A stretch of 25,792 nt of DNA, taken from contig JAJYVN010000011.1 of assembly GCA_021791995.1 (NCBI GenBank), positions 1 through 25,792 of the forward strand, in the 5' to 3' direction. Numbering within the stretch: position 1 is the first letter of the stretch; each line of letters begins with the position of its first letter. The notes under the pieces are model-generated. The model did not search any database. It was given only the letters and a program-made list of their open reading frames with translations, and was not told where the DNA came from. The stretch comes from Bacillota bacterium. GTDB taxonomy: Bacteria > Bacillota > Sulfobacillia > RBS10-35 > JAJYVN01. Below, one piece after another: positions 8,445 to 15,200 of the stretch. The translations under genes were made by a program, and so were the position numbers.

Positions 8445-8939
8445 ATGGCGGACGGATCCGAGCGCGTCATTCGGTTCACGCCGGTGCTCATGGAGCCGGC
8501 GAAAAAACCCCGCCTGGAGGGGGGAGTCGGGTATGGACCAAAGGTCCGGCAGAAGTATGAGGGATCCGATGATCCATTGACGTATCGCGTGTCCTCCGAA
8601 TCCTTCCGTGGCCCGTCGTTGTCGGCGACCGGGGCGCCCTTGGCCGACCCAGACCATGCGGGAGACAGAAAGAATCCGATCCAGAAGGTGAACGCGGACC
8701 AGGGGTTGCCGCGCCTGGCACCGGCTCCGGGGTCGCGTTCGGGGTATGAGGATACGATCTTCAACACCTGGCGTAAGGATGGGGTTGTGGTCGAGGGCAC
8801 GTTTCTGGACGGCAGCACGCTCGCAGGGCGACTGATTGCATTCGACGCCTATGGTTTGATCTTGGAGTCGGAGCGTGGTCCCGTTGTGGTCTTCAAACAC
8901 GCCTTGGCCCGGGTCTGCGCACGTCAGGCGGGGGCATGA
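8445..8939 (+). CDS. Hfq/LSm-domain RNA-binding protein with a long N-terminal extension
   Basis: About 164 residues. The last 60 align with Hfq: YEDTIFNTWRKDGVVVEG matches the N-terminal helix and strand 1, STLAGRLIAFDAYGLILE matches Sm1 (FD retained), and VVVFKHALARV matches the Sm2 YKHA signature with the uridine-binding Lys and His kept. The residue equivalent to Gln8 of E. coli Hfq is Glu here. The first 100 residues are Pro/Gly/charge-rich and probably disordered. Starts at 8439 and 8445 are both possible; 8445 has GGTGG at better spacing. A compact 83-residue form from GTG 8688 would match normal Hfq size but has no clear ribosome site. It is not near miaA, the usual hfq neighbour. It overlaps the convergent TetR gene by 16 bases. 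Confidence 0.75.
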   Translation: MADGSERVIRFTPVLMEPAKKPRLEGGVGYGPKVRQKYEGSDDPLTYRVSSESFRGPSLSATGAPLADPDHAGDRKNPIQKVNADQGLPRLAPAPGSRSGYEDTIFNTWRKDGVVVEGTFLDGSTLAGRLIAFDAYGLILESERGPVVVFKHALARVCARQAGA

Positions 8940-9499
8940 TCGCGCAACAATTGGCGCAGGAAGGCGAGGTTGCCCTCGAGGTCGCGCGGAAGCGAACGCG
9001 CCAGTGCGCTCGCGATCGCGACGAGGGAGATCGCCCACCGATGCTGGCTTTCGGGGTGTGCCTGGGACGGCGCGGCCTCGTCTAGCACGTCGCGGATGTG
9101 GTCGATCAGCGCGCCGATACGCTCGCGCAACAGGCCTGGATCACGCGCTCCGGGAAGGTTCTGGTGGTTGATCGCCATGGATTCGATGTCACGCCAAATG
9201 GGGGCGTTGGCCGACGCATAGCGCATTTGGGCGGCCAGGATCCCAAGAAGTTTCTCTTGTCCGGTGAGGAACGGGTCGTTGCGCAACCGGAAGACTTCCT
9301 GTTGCAGTTGACCCCACCCTTCGTCCAGGACACGCAAAAAGAGTTCCCATTTGTTTGGGAAGTAGTTGTAGATGGTCCCGACCGCGATTCCTGCTCCGCG
9401 GGCGATGGCCCACATCTCTGCGCGCTCGAAACCGAGCTGGCGGAACACCGCCTCCGCCGAGCGGAGAATCTGGTCCGCAATGGTCTCTGATCCCGGCAA
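8924..9499 (-). CDS. TetR/AcrR family transcriptional regulator
   Basis: 191 residues from TTG 9499 (AGAGGG eight bases upstream); a longer frame to 9700 exists but lacks a ribosome site and would add unrelated sequence. The N-terminal helix-turn-helix is typical of TetR: QILRSAEAVFRQLGF, then AIARGAGIAVGTIYNYFPNKWELF (about 31-54). The remaining helices form the ligand and dimer domain, which has no recognisable specificity. It should repress a nearby or distant operon and release it when a small molecule binds. Candidate targets are itself and the divergent membrane peptide gene at 9733. Its 3' end overlaps the Hfq-like gene on the opposite strand. Confidence 0.9.
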   Translation of the reverse strand: MPGSETIADQILRSAEAVFRQLGFERAEMWAIARGAGIAVGTIYNYFPNKWELFLRVLDEGWGQLQQEVFRLRNDPFLTGQEKLLGILAAQMRYASANAPIWRDIESMAINHQNLPGARDPGLLRERIGALIDHIRDVLDEAAPSQAHPESQHRWAISLVAIASALARSLPRDLEGNLAFLRQLLRDHAPA

Positions 9500-9732
9500 G
9501 CGTGCGTCCCTCTTTGCGGAAACGATTTCATCGGGATCGTACCGGGGACCACGATCCCCGTCAATGCGCCCAAAACAGAGCACGACTTCAAGTTCTTTAA
9601 TGAAAGGATTTTGCCCGATGATGCGGTAGAAGGTGAGTGCAAAGCCCGACTTTGCCAGTGACTGTGTGCCATGGTGCCTCGGAGTTTGCGGCGCGGCCAT
9701 GGTTGAGGTGGGGGCGAAGGGGGGTGGAACCG

Positions 9733-9924
9733 ATGCAGCGTGCGAAATGGTGGACGAATCACGACTTTTGGATTCTCGTTGGTGTGGCTGTCCTGTTTGT
9801 GGTCAACGGGATCACGGGGATGAGCTGGCTCAGCGGTGCAGGGGAGATTGCAATCGCGGGTGTGGCTGTGGCGTTCATTGTTGTAGACGGGGTCCGCAGT
9901 GCGCAACAGCACCGGGGGGAGTAG
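9733..9924 (+). CDS. Small two-helix membrane protein, function unknown
   Basis: 63 residues, ATG start with GGGGGG about seven bases upstream; earlier in-frame starts at 9637 are unlikely because they would place a basic Trp/Arg-rich segment first. Two hydrophobic stretches, FWILVGVAVLFVVNGI and IAIAGVAVAFIVVDGV, are joined by a short Gly/Ser/Trp loop, giving a hairpin with both ends probably cytoplasmic. The tail is charged (RSAQQHRGE). No family is recognised. It is divergent from the TetR gene (234 bases apart) and faces phoR, with an inverted repeat between the two stops. The role is unknown. Confidence 0.65.
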   Translation: MQRAKWWTNHDFWILVGVAVLFVVNGITGMSWLSGAGEIAIAGVAVAFIVVDGVRSAQQHRGE

Positions 9925-9929
9925 CGGTG

Positions 9930-9966
9930 GCAAACGGCTGGCGGTGACCGAGCGCTTGCCGTTTGC
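9930..9966. terminator. Bidirectional terminator-like hairpin
   Basis: GCAAACGGC at 9930-9938 is perfectly inverted as GCCGTTTGC at 9958-9966 (9-bp stem, 19-base loop). It lies exactly between the convergent stops of the small membrane protein (9924) and phoR (9975). There is no U-run on either strand, so classic intrinsic termination is uncertain; placement is the main support. Confidence 0.45.
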
Positions 9967-9974
9967 ATACCTCC

Positions 9975-11285
9975 CTAGCGTGGATGTGGTTCAGAGGGCG
10001 GACTCCCTAGCGGAAGACGGATGGTGAAGGTGCTCCCTTGGCCGAGCACACTCTCAACCGTGACATCCCCGCCATGTGATTCTGCGATGTGCTTGACGAT
10101 GGACAGCCCCAGCCCGGTGCCACCCTCTGCACGGCTGCGTCCGGCATCGACGCGGTAGAATCGCTCGAAGACACGCAGAAGGTGCTCGGACGCGATGCCT
10201 TGGCCGTTGTCGCGGACGAAGAGCGAAACGCGTTGCCGCGGTGCTGGATCGCTCCAACCGATCTCAATGCGGCCGTTGGCCGGGGTGTGTTGCAGGGCGT
10301 TTTGGACCAGGTTCTGCGTGGCGCGACGCAGTTCATCCTCGTTCCCGCGTACGATGGGGTGACTTCCCTCCGGTTGCACGAGTACGAGCGCGATGCCTTT
10401 ACGTTCGGCCTGTGGTTGAAATTCATCCACAATACTGCGAACCAATTCGTCGACCGGAACAGTGCCGGAGCGCTGGGCTGTGCCCACGGCCTCCAGGCGG
10501 GCAAGCTCCATGAGGTCCCGCACCAGCGCGACCATGCGGCCCGTTTCGCGCCGTATGAGGTGCACGAAGCGTGCCTGCTGCTCGGGGGCGATGCCCGCTC
10601 CCTCCGATTCCAGGGTTTCCGCGAACCCCTGGATGGAGGTGAGAGGGGTCTGCAGCTCGTGGGAGACGTTGGCCACGAAATCGCGGCGCATGGTCTCGAT
10701 TCGCTGGCGCTCGGTGCTGTCCGCCACAATCAGCAGGACGCCTCTGGCTTCCGTGTTGGGGTGGAGGACCGAGATCGGGTCCACTGCTACGACGCGTATC
10801 TCGAGGAGCCTGCCCAGCGCCTCCTGCTCGCGAATGCGGACGGTGCGGGGTTCCTCATCGCGCAGTGTTGCCGAGACCGCCGTATCGACCTGCACATTGC
10901 CCATTAGCTCCAGCACGTGACGACCGACCAGGGTTGGTCCCCGATGGAACCACAACTCGTATGCCGCTCGGTTCGCCAGCACCACGCGGCTGTGGTCGTC
11001 CAGAAGCACGATTCCCTCTTCCATCGCTTCCAGGACGCTCCGCAAAAGTTGTCGCTCCGACTCGGCGACGGCGATGCGATCCATCTGAGCCGCGTTGAGT
11101 TGCAGGAGCTGGGTGGGTAAGGATCGCGCTCGTTGTGTGGACTGTGTGGTCCCGATGGCGTCCTCAAGGACGGTGCAGACAGCGGACTGCAGGGCGCGAT
11201 GCGCCGGTTGCGTACGCCCTGCATAGATCCAGCTGGCAGCGAGGCCGCCGACCGCCGCTGCCGGCAGCAGAAGCCACAGCTGCAT
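9975..11285 (-). CDS. phoR: Phosphate-regulon sensor histidine kinase PhoR
   Basis: 436 residues from ATG 11285, whose first base overlaps the phoP stop (TAATG). One N-terminal membrane helix (about 3-22) is followed directly by a cytoplasmic PAS domain (about 80-190), the HisKA helix NVSHELQTPL with phospho-acceptor H209, and a HATPase domain: N box N325/N329, G1 DNGQG (359-363), F box FERFY, G2 GTGLGLS (389-395). It autophosphorylates and passes phosphate to the coupled PhoP. Unlike Bacillus PhoR it has no second helix or extracytoplasmic loop, so it probably senses through PhoU and the transport complex rather than by binding a ligand outside. Identity as PhoR rests on the phoU-phoP neighbours plus the PAS-HisKA layout. 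Confidence 0.88.
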   Translation of the reverse strand: MQLWLLLPAAAVGGLAASWIYAGRTQPAHRALQSAVCTVLEDAIGTTQSTQRARSLPTQLLQLNAAQMDRIAVAESERQLLRSVLEAMEEGIVLLDDHSRVVLANRAAYELWFHRGPTLVGRHVLELMGNVQVDTAVSATLRDEEPRTVRIREQEALGRLLEIRVVAVDPISVLHPNTEARGVLLIVADSTERQRIETMRRDFVANVSHELQTPLTSIQGFAETLESEGAGIAPEQQARFVHLIRRETGRMVALVRDLMELARLEAVGTAQRSGTVPVDELVRSIVDEFQPQAERKGIALVLVQPEGSHPIVRGNEDELRRATQNLVQNALQHTPANGRIEIGWSDPAPRQRVSLFVRDNGQGIASEHLLRVFERFYRVDAGRSRAEGGTGLGLSIVKHIAESHGGDVTVESVLGQGSTFTIRLPLGSPPSEPHPR

Positions 11286-12016
11286 TAGGCATACGCCTCG
11301 GTGCGTAGGCGGTAGCCGACACCGCGCACCGTTTCGATGATCTGCTCGACCCCGCATCGGGTGAGTTTTTGCCGAATGTGCATCACATGCACATCGACCG
11401 TGCGCCGGTCGCCAAAGGCTGCCTCACCCCACACGGTGGTGAGCAATTGATCACGGCTCCAGACGACGCCGGGTCGGCGCGCAAGCTCGAGCAGGATCGA
11501 GAACTCCGTCGAAGTCAACTCGATCGGAGTACCGGCCGCCAGGACCTGGTGCTGCCCAGGAAGGATGCGCAGAGGGCCCAACACAATCGCGTCCTCCGTT
11601 CTGTCCTCGGCGCCGTCCGGAGAGGTCTGACGCCGACGGAGAACGGCTTGGATGCGTGCGACCAACTCGCGAGGGCTGAAGGGCTTGGTGACGTAATCAT
11701 CGGCTCCCAACTGCAGCCCCACAATGCGATCGGTTTCCTCACCCAGCGCAGTCACCATAATGATCCCGGGCACCGTCCCCGCGACCGCGCGGCGGTAGAT
11801 CTCTCGGCACACATCCAGGCCGCTGCGGTCGGGCAGCAGAAGGTCCAGAACCACAAGGTCGATGCGTGTAGAGGACACCTTTTGGAGGGCTGCATGGGCC
11901 GTCTCAACCGCCTCGACCTCCCATCCTGCCTTGCGCAGATGGTAGGCGGTGAGTTCACGGATGGCTTCGTCATCTTCGACCACCAGGATGCGTTCGTCCA
12001 CACCATCGCACTCCAC
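11285..12016 (-). CDS. phoP: Phosphate-regulon response regulator PhoP (OmpR family)
   Basis: 243 residues if read from GTG 12016. A second GTG at 12001 has GGAG nine bases upstream and gives the more usual start, VDERILVVEDDEAIRE. Receiver domain: acidic pair D15/D16, phospho-acceptor D58 in VVLDLLLPDRSG, T89 and K111 in YVTKPFSP. The C-terminal winged helix (about 150-240) is of OmpR/PhoB type with DRRTVDVHVMHIRQKL as recognition helix and GVGYR wing. It activates or represses phosphate-starvation genes when phosphorylated by PhoR. It lies 7 bases after phoU and overlaps phoR by one base, so the three genes form one transcript. Confidence 0.9.
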   Translation of the reverse strand: MECDGVDERILVVEDDEAIRELTAYHLRKAGWEVEAVETAHAALQKVSSTRIDLVVLDLLLPDRSGLDVCREIYRRAVAGTVPGIIMVTALGEETDRIVGLQLGADDYVTKPFSPRELVARIQAVLRRRQTSPDGAEDRTEDAIVLGPLRILPGQHQVLAAGTPIELTSTEFSILLELARRPGVVWSRDQLLTTVWGEAAFGDRRTVDVHVMHIRQKLTRCGVEQIIETVRGVGYRLRTEAYA

Positions 12017-12023
12017 AACGGTA

Positions 12024-12677
12024 TCACTTGTTGAGGGCGGGCCTTTCCCCAGTCACGGTGTAGATGGTCCACTCGGCCAGGTTGGTTGCGTGGTCCCCCA
12101 CTCTTTCCAGGTTCTGGGCCACAAGTAGCAGTTGCGTGGCTTGCTCGATGACGCTTGGATCCGCAATCATGAGGAGCAAGAGCTCGCGGAAGACCTGGTT
12201 GTACAGATGGTCGATCTCGTCATCGAGGCGCACGAACTCCAGAGCGCTCTCGGCGTCGCGTTCGGCATACGCCTGCAGCGCCTTGCGAAGCATTTGCTGC
12301 GCAATCTCCTCCATGCGGGGAATGTCCACGAGCGGCTTAATCAGAGACTGGTCGGCAAGCCGTAAGGTGGCCTTAGCGATGCTCGTGGCGTGGTCGGCCA
12401 TGCGTTCGAGGTCGGTGCCCATTTTGAGGGCGCTACCGATCAGGCGCAGGTCAGAGCCCACTGGTTGCTGCAGAGCCAGCAGGCGCAGGCAGTGGCGTTC
12501 GATCTCAATTTCGGCCCGGTCCACCTCACTGTCCTCGGCGACAACTTGACGTGCTCGCTCCGCATCACTCGTGCGCAGTGAGGTAACCGCCGCATGTACG
12601 GCGCTCCCCACACGAGTGCCCATGCGGAGGATTTCGATTTTGAGTGCCTCGAGTTCACTGTCGAGACCTGTCCGCAT
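12024..12677 (-). CDS. phoU: Phosphate-specific transport system accessory protein PhoU
   Basis: 217 residues from ATG 12677, preceded by AAGGAGGTGCAAC, the best ribosome site in the region. It is all-helical with the two repeated three-helix PhoU units. The metal-binding signatures appear as DLERMADHATSIAK (first repeat) and NLERVGDHATNLAEW (second repeat). The length is that of standard PhoU. PhoU links the Pst phosphate transporter to PhoR and keeps the regulon off when phosphate is plentiful. Here it leads the phoU-phoP-phoR operon, without pst genes in view. A 5' leader of about 65 bases follows a promoter-like box at 12750-12755. Confidence 0.95.
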   Translation of the reverse strand: MRTGLDSELEALKIEILRMGTRVGSAVHAAVTSLRTSDAERARQVVAEDSEVDRAEIEIERHCLRLLALQQPVGSDLRLIGSALKMGTDLERMADHATSIAKATLRLADQSLIKPLVDIPRMEEIAQQMLRKALQAYAERDAESALEFVRLDDEIDHLYNQVFRELLLLMIADPSVIEQATQLLLVAQNLERVGDHATNLAEWTIYTVTGERPALNK

Positions 12678-12749
12678 GTTGCACCTCCTTGACCCAATCG
12701 GAACCAAGCGCCGGAGGGCGAAGCGGCGCACCTTCACTCATCCGGCAAT

Positions 12750-12759
12750 ATCATACACC
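12750..12759 (-). promoter_or_regulatory. Promoter-like decamer upstream of phoU
   Basis: Minus strand GGTGTATGAT, with TATGAT as a good -10. No convincing -35 lies 16-18 bases upstream. The identical decamer occurs upstream of pheA (21793-21802). Transcription starting about seven bases downstream would give a leader of about 65 bases. Confidence 0.35.
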
Positions 12760-12880
12760 GAGAACGCAGCCATGTTGTGTTCCTTGGATGAAGGAGACGC
12801 ATGCGTTTCGTGAACGCCGACCGGGTGGTCACGCCACCTCTTTGGTGGAGGCGAGTCCGAGCGGGTGCACGGAGCGACGC

Positions 12881-14233
12881 TCATGCGCGTGTGCTCGCTG
12901 GCGTATCCTCTTCGCGAAGGGCTCCCTCCAATGCGTCGAGAGCCTCATCCAGCTCCGCATTGGAAATAACGAGAGGAACGAGGACCCGGATGACGTTTCC
13001 ATAGACCCCTGCGCGAAGGAAGATCGCTCCGCGCTCCATGGCGCGACGAAGAACACGGGCGGTTCGCTCGGGAGCCGGTTTGCGGGTCTCACGATCTTCT
13101 ACCAACTCCATCGCTTGCATGGCTCCCACGCCGCGGACATCTCCGATGAGCGGGAAGCGGTCCTGGAAGGCACGGAAGCGTCTCTCGATGTGTTCTCCGA
13201 TTTCGCGTGCGCGGCGCATGAGGTCTCGGCCCTCGATCTCGTCCAGGACGGCCAGGCCCGCAGCGCAGGCGAGCGGATTGCCCACATAAGTGCCGCCGAT
13301 CGAGGAGTCCCCTGGAGCATCCATGACCTCGGTGCGGCCGATGACCCCCGACAGAGGCATCCCCGCCGCCATGGATTTGGCGACGGTGATCAGATCCGGG
13401 GTCAGGTTAAAGTGTTCGCACGCAAAGAAACGGCCGGTTCGACCGTAGCCTGTCTGCACCTCGTCCGCGACGAAGTCAATGCCGTGCTCCCTGCAGAGCT
13501 CCTCCATGCGGTGCAAGAATTCCGCGGGCGGAACCACGAAGCCACCCTCACCCTGGATTGGTTCGATGACCATTGCGGCCACGGACGTTGCCGCGACGGT
13601 TGTTGTGAACATGGTCTCAACCGCGTCGGCACAGGCCACACCGCATTCGGGATACCGCAGCCCAAGCGGGCAGCGGTAGCAGTAGGCGTAGGGGGCACGG
13701 TAGACCTCAGGGGCGAACGGACCAAAGCCGGCCTTGTAGGGGGAAACCTTGCTCGTCAAAGTCATCGCCAAGAGGGTCCGGCCGTGGAACGCTCCGCTGA
13801 ACGCGATGATGGCCTGCCGCCCGGTGTGCGCACGCGCGAACTTGACAGCGTTCTCCACCGCCTCGGCTCCGGAATTGAAGAGGGCAACCTTCTTGGGGGA
13901 CGGGCCCGGAGCGAGCTGTGCCAGTCGTTCCGCCAGAGCGATGTACGGCTCATAGGGGATGACGGTGAAGTCAGTGTGGGTGAAGTGATCGCCCTGTTCG
14001 ACCATGGCTTGACGCACGGCTTCGTTGCGATGTCCCACGCTCAGGCAGCCGATTCCGCCTGAGAGGTCGATGAAGACATTACCGTCGACGTCGTGGACTA
14101 GAGCCCCCTCTGCCCAATCAATTACTGCTGGGACATACACTGAGAGCGCTTTGGGCACGACGGCCTCCTTCCGTTCCAGAATCGCGCGCGTTTTGGGACC
14201 GGGTAGCGCAGTGCGTCGAACAATGCTTCCCAA
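12881..14233 (-). CDS. gabT: 4-aminobutyrate aminotransferase family protein (class III, PLP-dependent)
   Basis: 450 residues from TTG 14233, chosen because GAGGG lies upstream and the resulting N-terminus (GSIVRRTALPGPKTRAILER) matches Bacillota GabT proteins; the longer frame to 14308 does not. Fold-type I features: FNSGAEAVENAVKFAR (phosphate binding), FSGAFHGRT, EPIQGEGGF, DEVQTGYGRTG (D257 contacts the PLP ring) and K286 in AKSMAAGMPLSG as the Schiff-base lysine. It should move the amino group from 4-aminobutyrate (or a related omega-amino acid) to 2-oxoglutarate, giving succinate semialdehyde and glutamate. No succinate semialdehyde dehydrogenase is adjacent, so 5-aminovalerate or ornithine-like substrates remain possible. 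Confidence 0.88.
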   Translation of the reverse strand: MGSIVRRTALPGPKTRAILERKEAVVPKALSVYVPAVIDWAEGALVHDVDGNVFIDLSGGIGCLSVGHRNEAVRQAMVEQGDHFTHTDFTVIPYEPYIALAERLAQLAPGPSPKKVALFNSGAEAVENAVKFARAHTGRQAIIAFSGAFHGRTLLAMTLTSKVSPYKAGFGPFAPEVYRAPYAYCYRCPLGLRYPECGVACADAVETMFTTTVAATSVAAMVIEPIQGEGGFVVPPAEFLHRMEELCREHGIDFVADEVQTGYGRTGRFFACEHFNLTPDLITVAKSMAAGMPLSGVIGRTEVMDAPGDSSIGGTYVGNPLACAAGLAVLDEIEGRDLMRRAREIGEHIERRFRAFQDRFPLIGDVRGVGAMQAMELVEDRETRKPAPERTARVLRRAMERGAIFLRAGVYGNVIRVLVPLVISNAELDEALDALEGALREEDTPASTRA

Positions 14234-14353
14234 GGCCTCTGTCTCCCTCTCCACGACACCGTTTTGTCCGTACGAAACACGCAATAGGCGCAACACGTGG
14301 TGCCGCATTCCGCACCATCGCGATCTTGGTGGACCGCCATGCCACCCGCGCCA

Positions 14354-15025
14354 TTAGCCGAGTGGGGGCGCGGGGACGAAAATGGTCTGCCCGCCGGCAT
14401 CCCCGCCCGGAAGGTCCCACTCCGATTGGTGGAGGGATTCCACAGCAGGGCATGAGGCCAAAAACGCGTCCGCCGTCTCAAGGAAGCTGATGGCGGGTGT
14501 CCGATAGTGCATCGGCACAACCCTTTTGGGCGCAAGCCGACGCACTACCTCGATGGCTCCCTCTGCCCCGATCGTCGGTCCGCCGCCCACCGGGAGGAAG
14601 AGCAGATCCACCGCACCAATGGCACGCTGCTGTTCGGGCCGCAACGTACTTTGTCCAAAGTCACCAAAGTGACAGACCCGTTTGCCATCGAGTGTGAAGA
14701 CGAAGATGGTGTTGGGACCTCTGCGCGTTCCCGCTGCGTCATCGTGTTCGGATGCGATGGCCACCACTGACCCGAGGGGTGACTCAAAGCTGCCGGCCGT
14801 GGAACGGATGATCTGGGGTGAGCCGCCGACGGCTTCTGCGCCATTGTGATCCATGTGTTCGTGCGTGATGAGCAACAGATCGGCTGTGGCACCGGTGATC
14901 GGGGCGTAACCAAAGCGCATCCCGTGCTTGGCTGCCGCCTCCATGGAACCGAACGGATCGATGAATACGGTGTGATGCGCGTCGGACAATCGGAACGCAG
15001 ATTGACCATACCAACGAATGTGCAC
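14354..15025 (-). CDS. UlaG-like metal-dependent hydrolase (metallo-beta-lactamase fold)
   Basis: 223 residues from GTG 15025, with AAGGGGAA upstream. The N-terminus MHIRWYGQSAF and metal sites THEHMDH (H55, H57, D59, H60), H94 in ASEHDD, GDFG (D122) and PMHYRTP (H173) match the UPF0173/UlaG-like branch of the metallo-beta-lactamase superfamily. It should bind two metal ions and hydrolyse a phosphodiester, lactone or similar bond; the substrate is not predictable. It is cytoplasmic. The IS200/IS605-type element ends only 37 bases upstream of its start, so its original promoter was probably displaced and it may now be read from within the element or from tnpB transcription. Confidence 0.88.
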   Translation of the reverse strand: MHIRWYGQSAFRLSDAHHTVFIDPFGSMEAAAKHGMRFGYAPITGATADLLLITHEHMDHNGAEAVGGSPQIIRSTAGSFESPLGSVVAIASEHDDAAGTRRGPNTIFVFTLDGKRVCHFGDFGQSTLRPEQQRAIGAVDLLFLPVGGGPTIGAEGAIEVVRRLAPKRVVPMHYRTPAISFLETADAFLASCPAVESLHQSEWDLPGGDAGGQTIFVPAPPLG

Positions 15026-15044
15026 GGACGATTCCCCTTCCCGC

Positions 15045-15200
15045 CTCGAGAAGCGCAACACTTTGACCTCCCCCCGGGCTTAAGCCGGGGGGATTCCCGG
15101 TGATCGCTCATCGGGGCTTCGTGCTTCGTCGGGGTCCCTCCACCCGTTTCCGAGTGGGTCGATCATCCCCTCCACAGGCCGACGCCGCCAGCCCGGTGGT
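15045..15200 (-). ncRNA. Predicted TnpB omegaRNA (reRNA) with guide, approximate limits
   Basis: TnpB nucleases use an RNA transcribed from the 3' end of tnpB through the right end of the element, the guide being the host sequence just outside. Here the right-end hairpin (15070-15092) overlaps the tnpB stop and is followed by TCAA (15066-15063). The guide would then begin at 15062, minus strand: AGTGTTGCGCTTCTCGAG. The 5' limit within tnpB is not visible and is set arbitrarily. Confidence 0.4.
15070..15092 (-). repeat. Right-end hairpin of the IS element
   Basis: CCCCCC at 15070-15075 pairs with GGGGGG at 15087-15092. Two more G:C pairs with a single bulged G lead to the self-complementary CTTAAG at the tip. 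The tnpB stop codon (15080-15082) sits inside the tip. This is the subterminal structure recognised by Y1 transposases, and it also lies within the presumed omegaRNA scaffold. Confidence 0.75.

Noticed and set aside
7947..9038. 363-codon minus-strand frame
   Set aside because: Overlaps nucleoside hydrolase in another frame and is antisense to the Hfq-like gene; the sequence has no family signature.
12644..14062. 472-codon open frame on the plus strand
   Set aside because: Antisense shadow of gabT and phoU, which have full family motifs on the minus strand.
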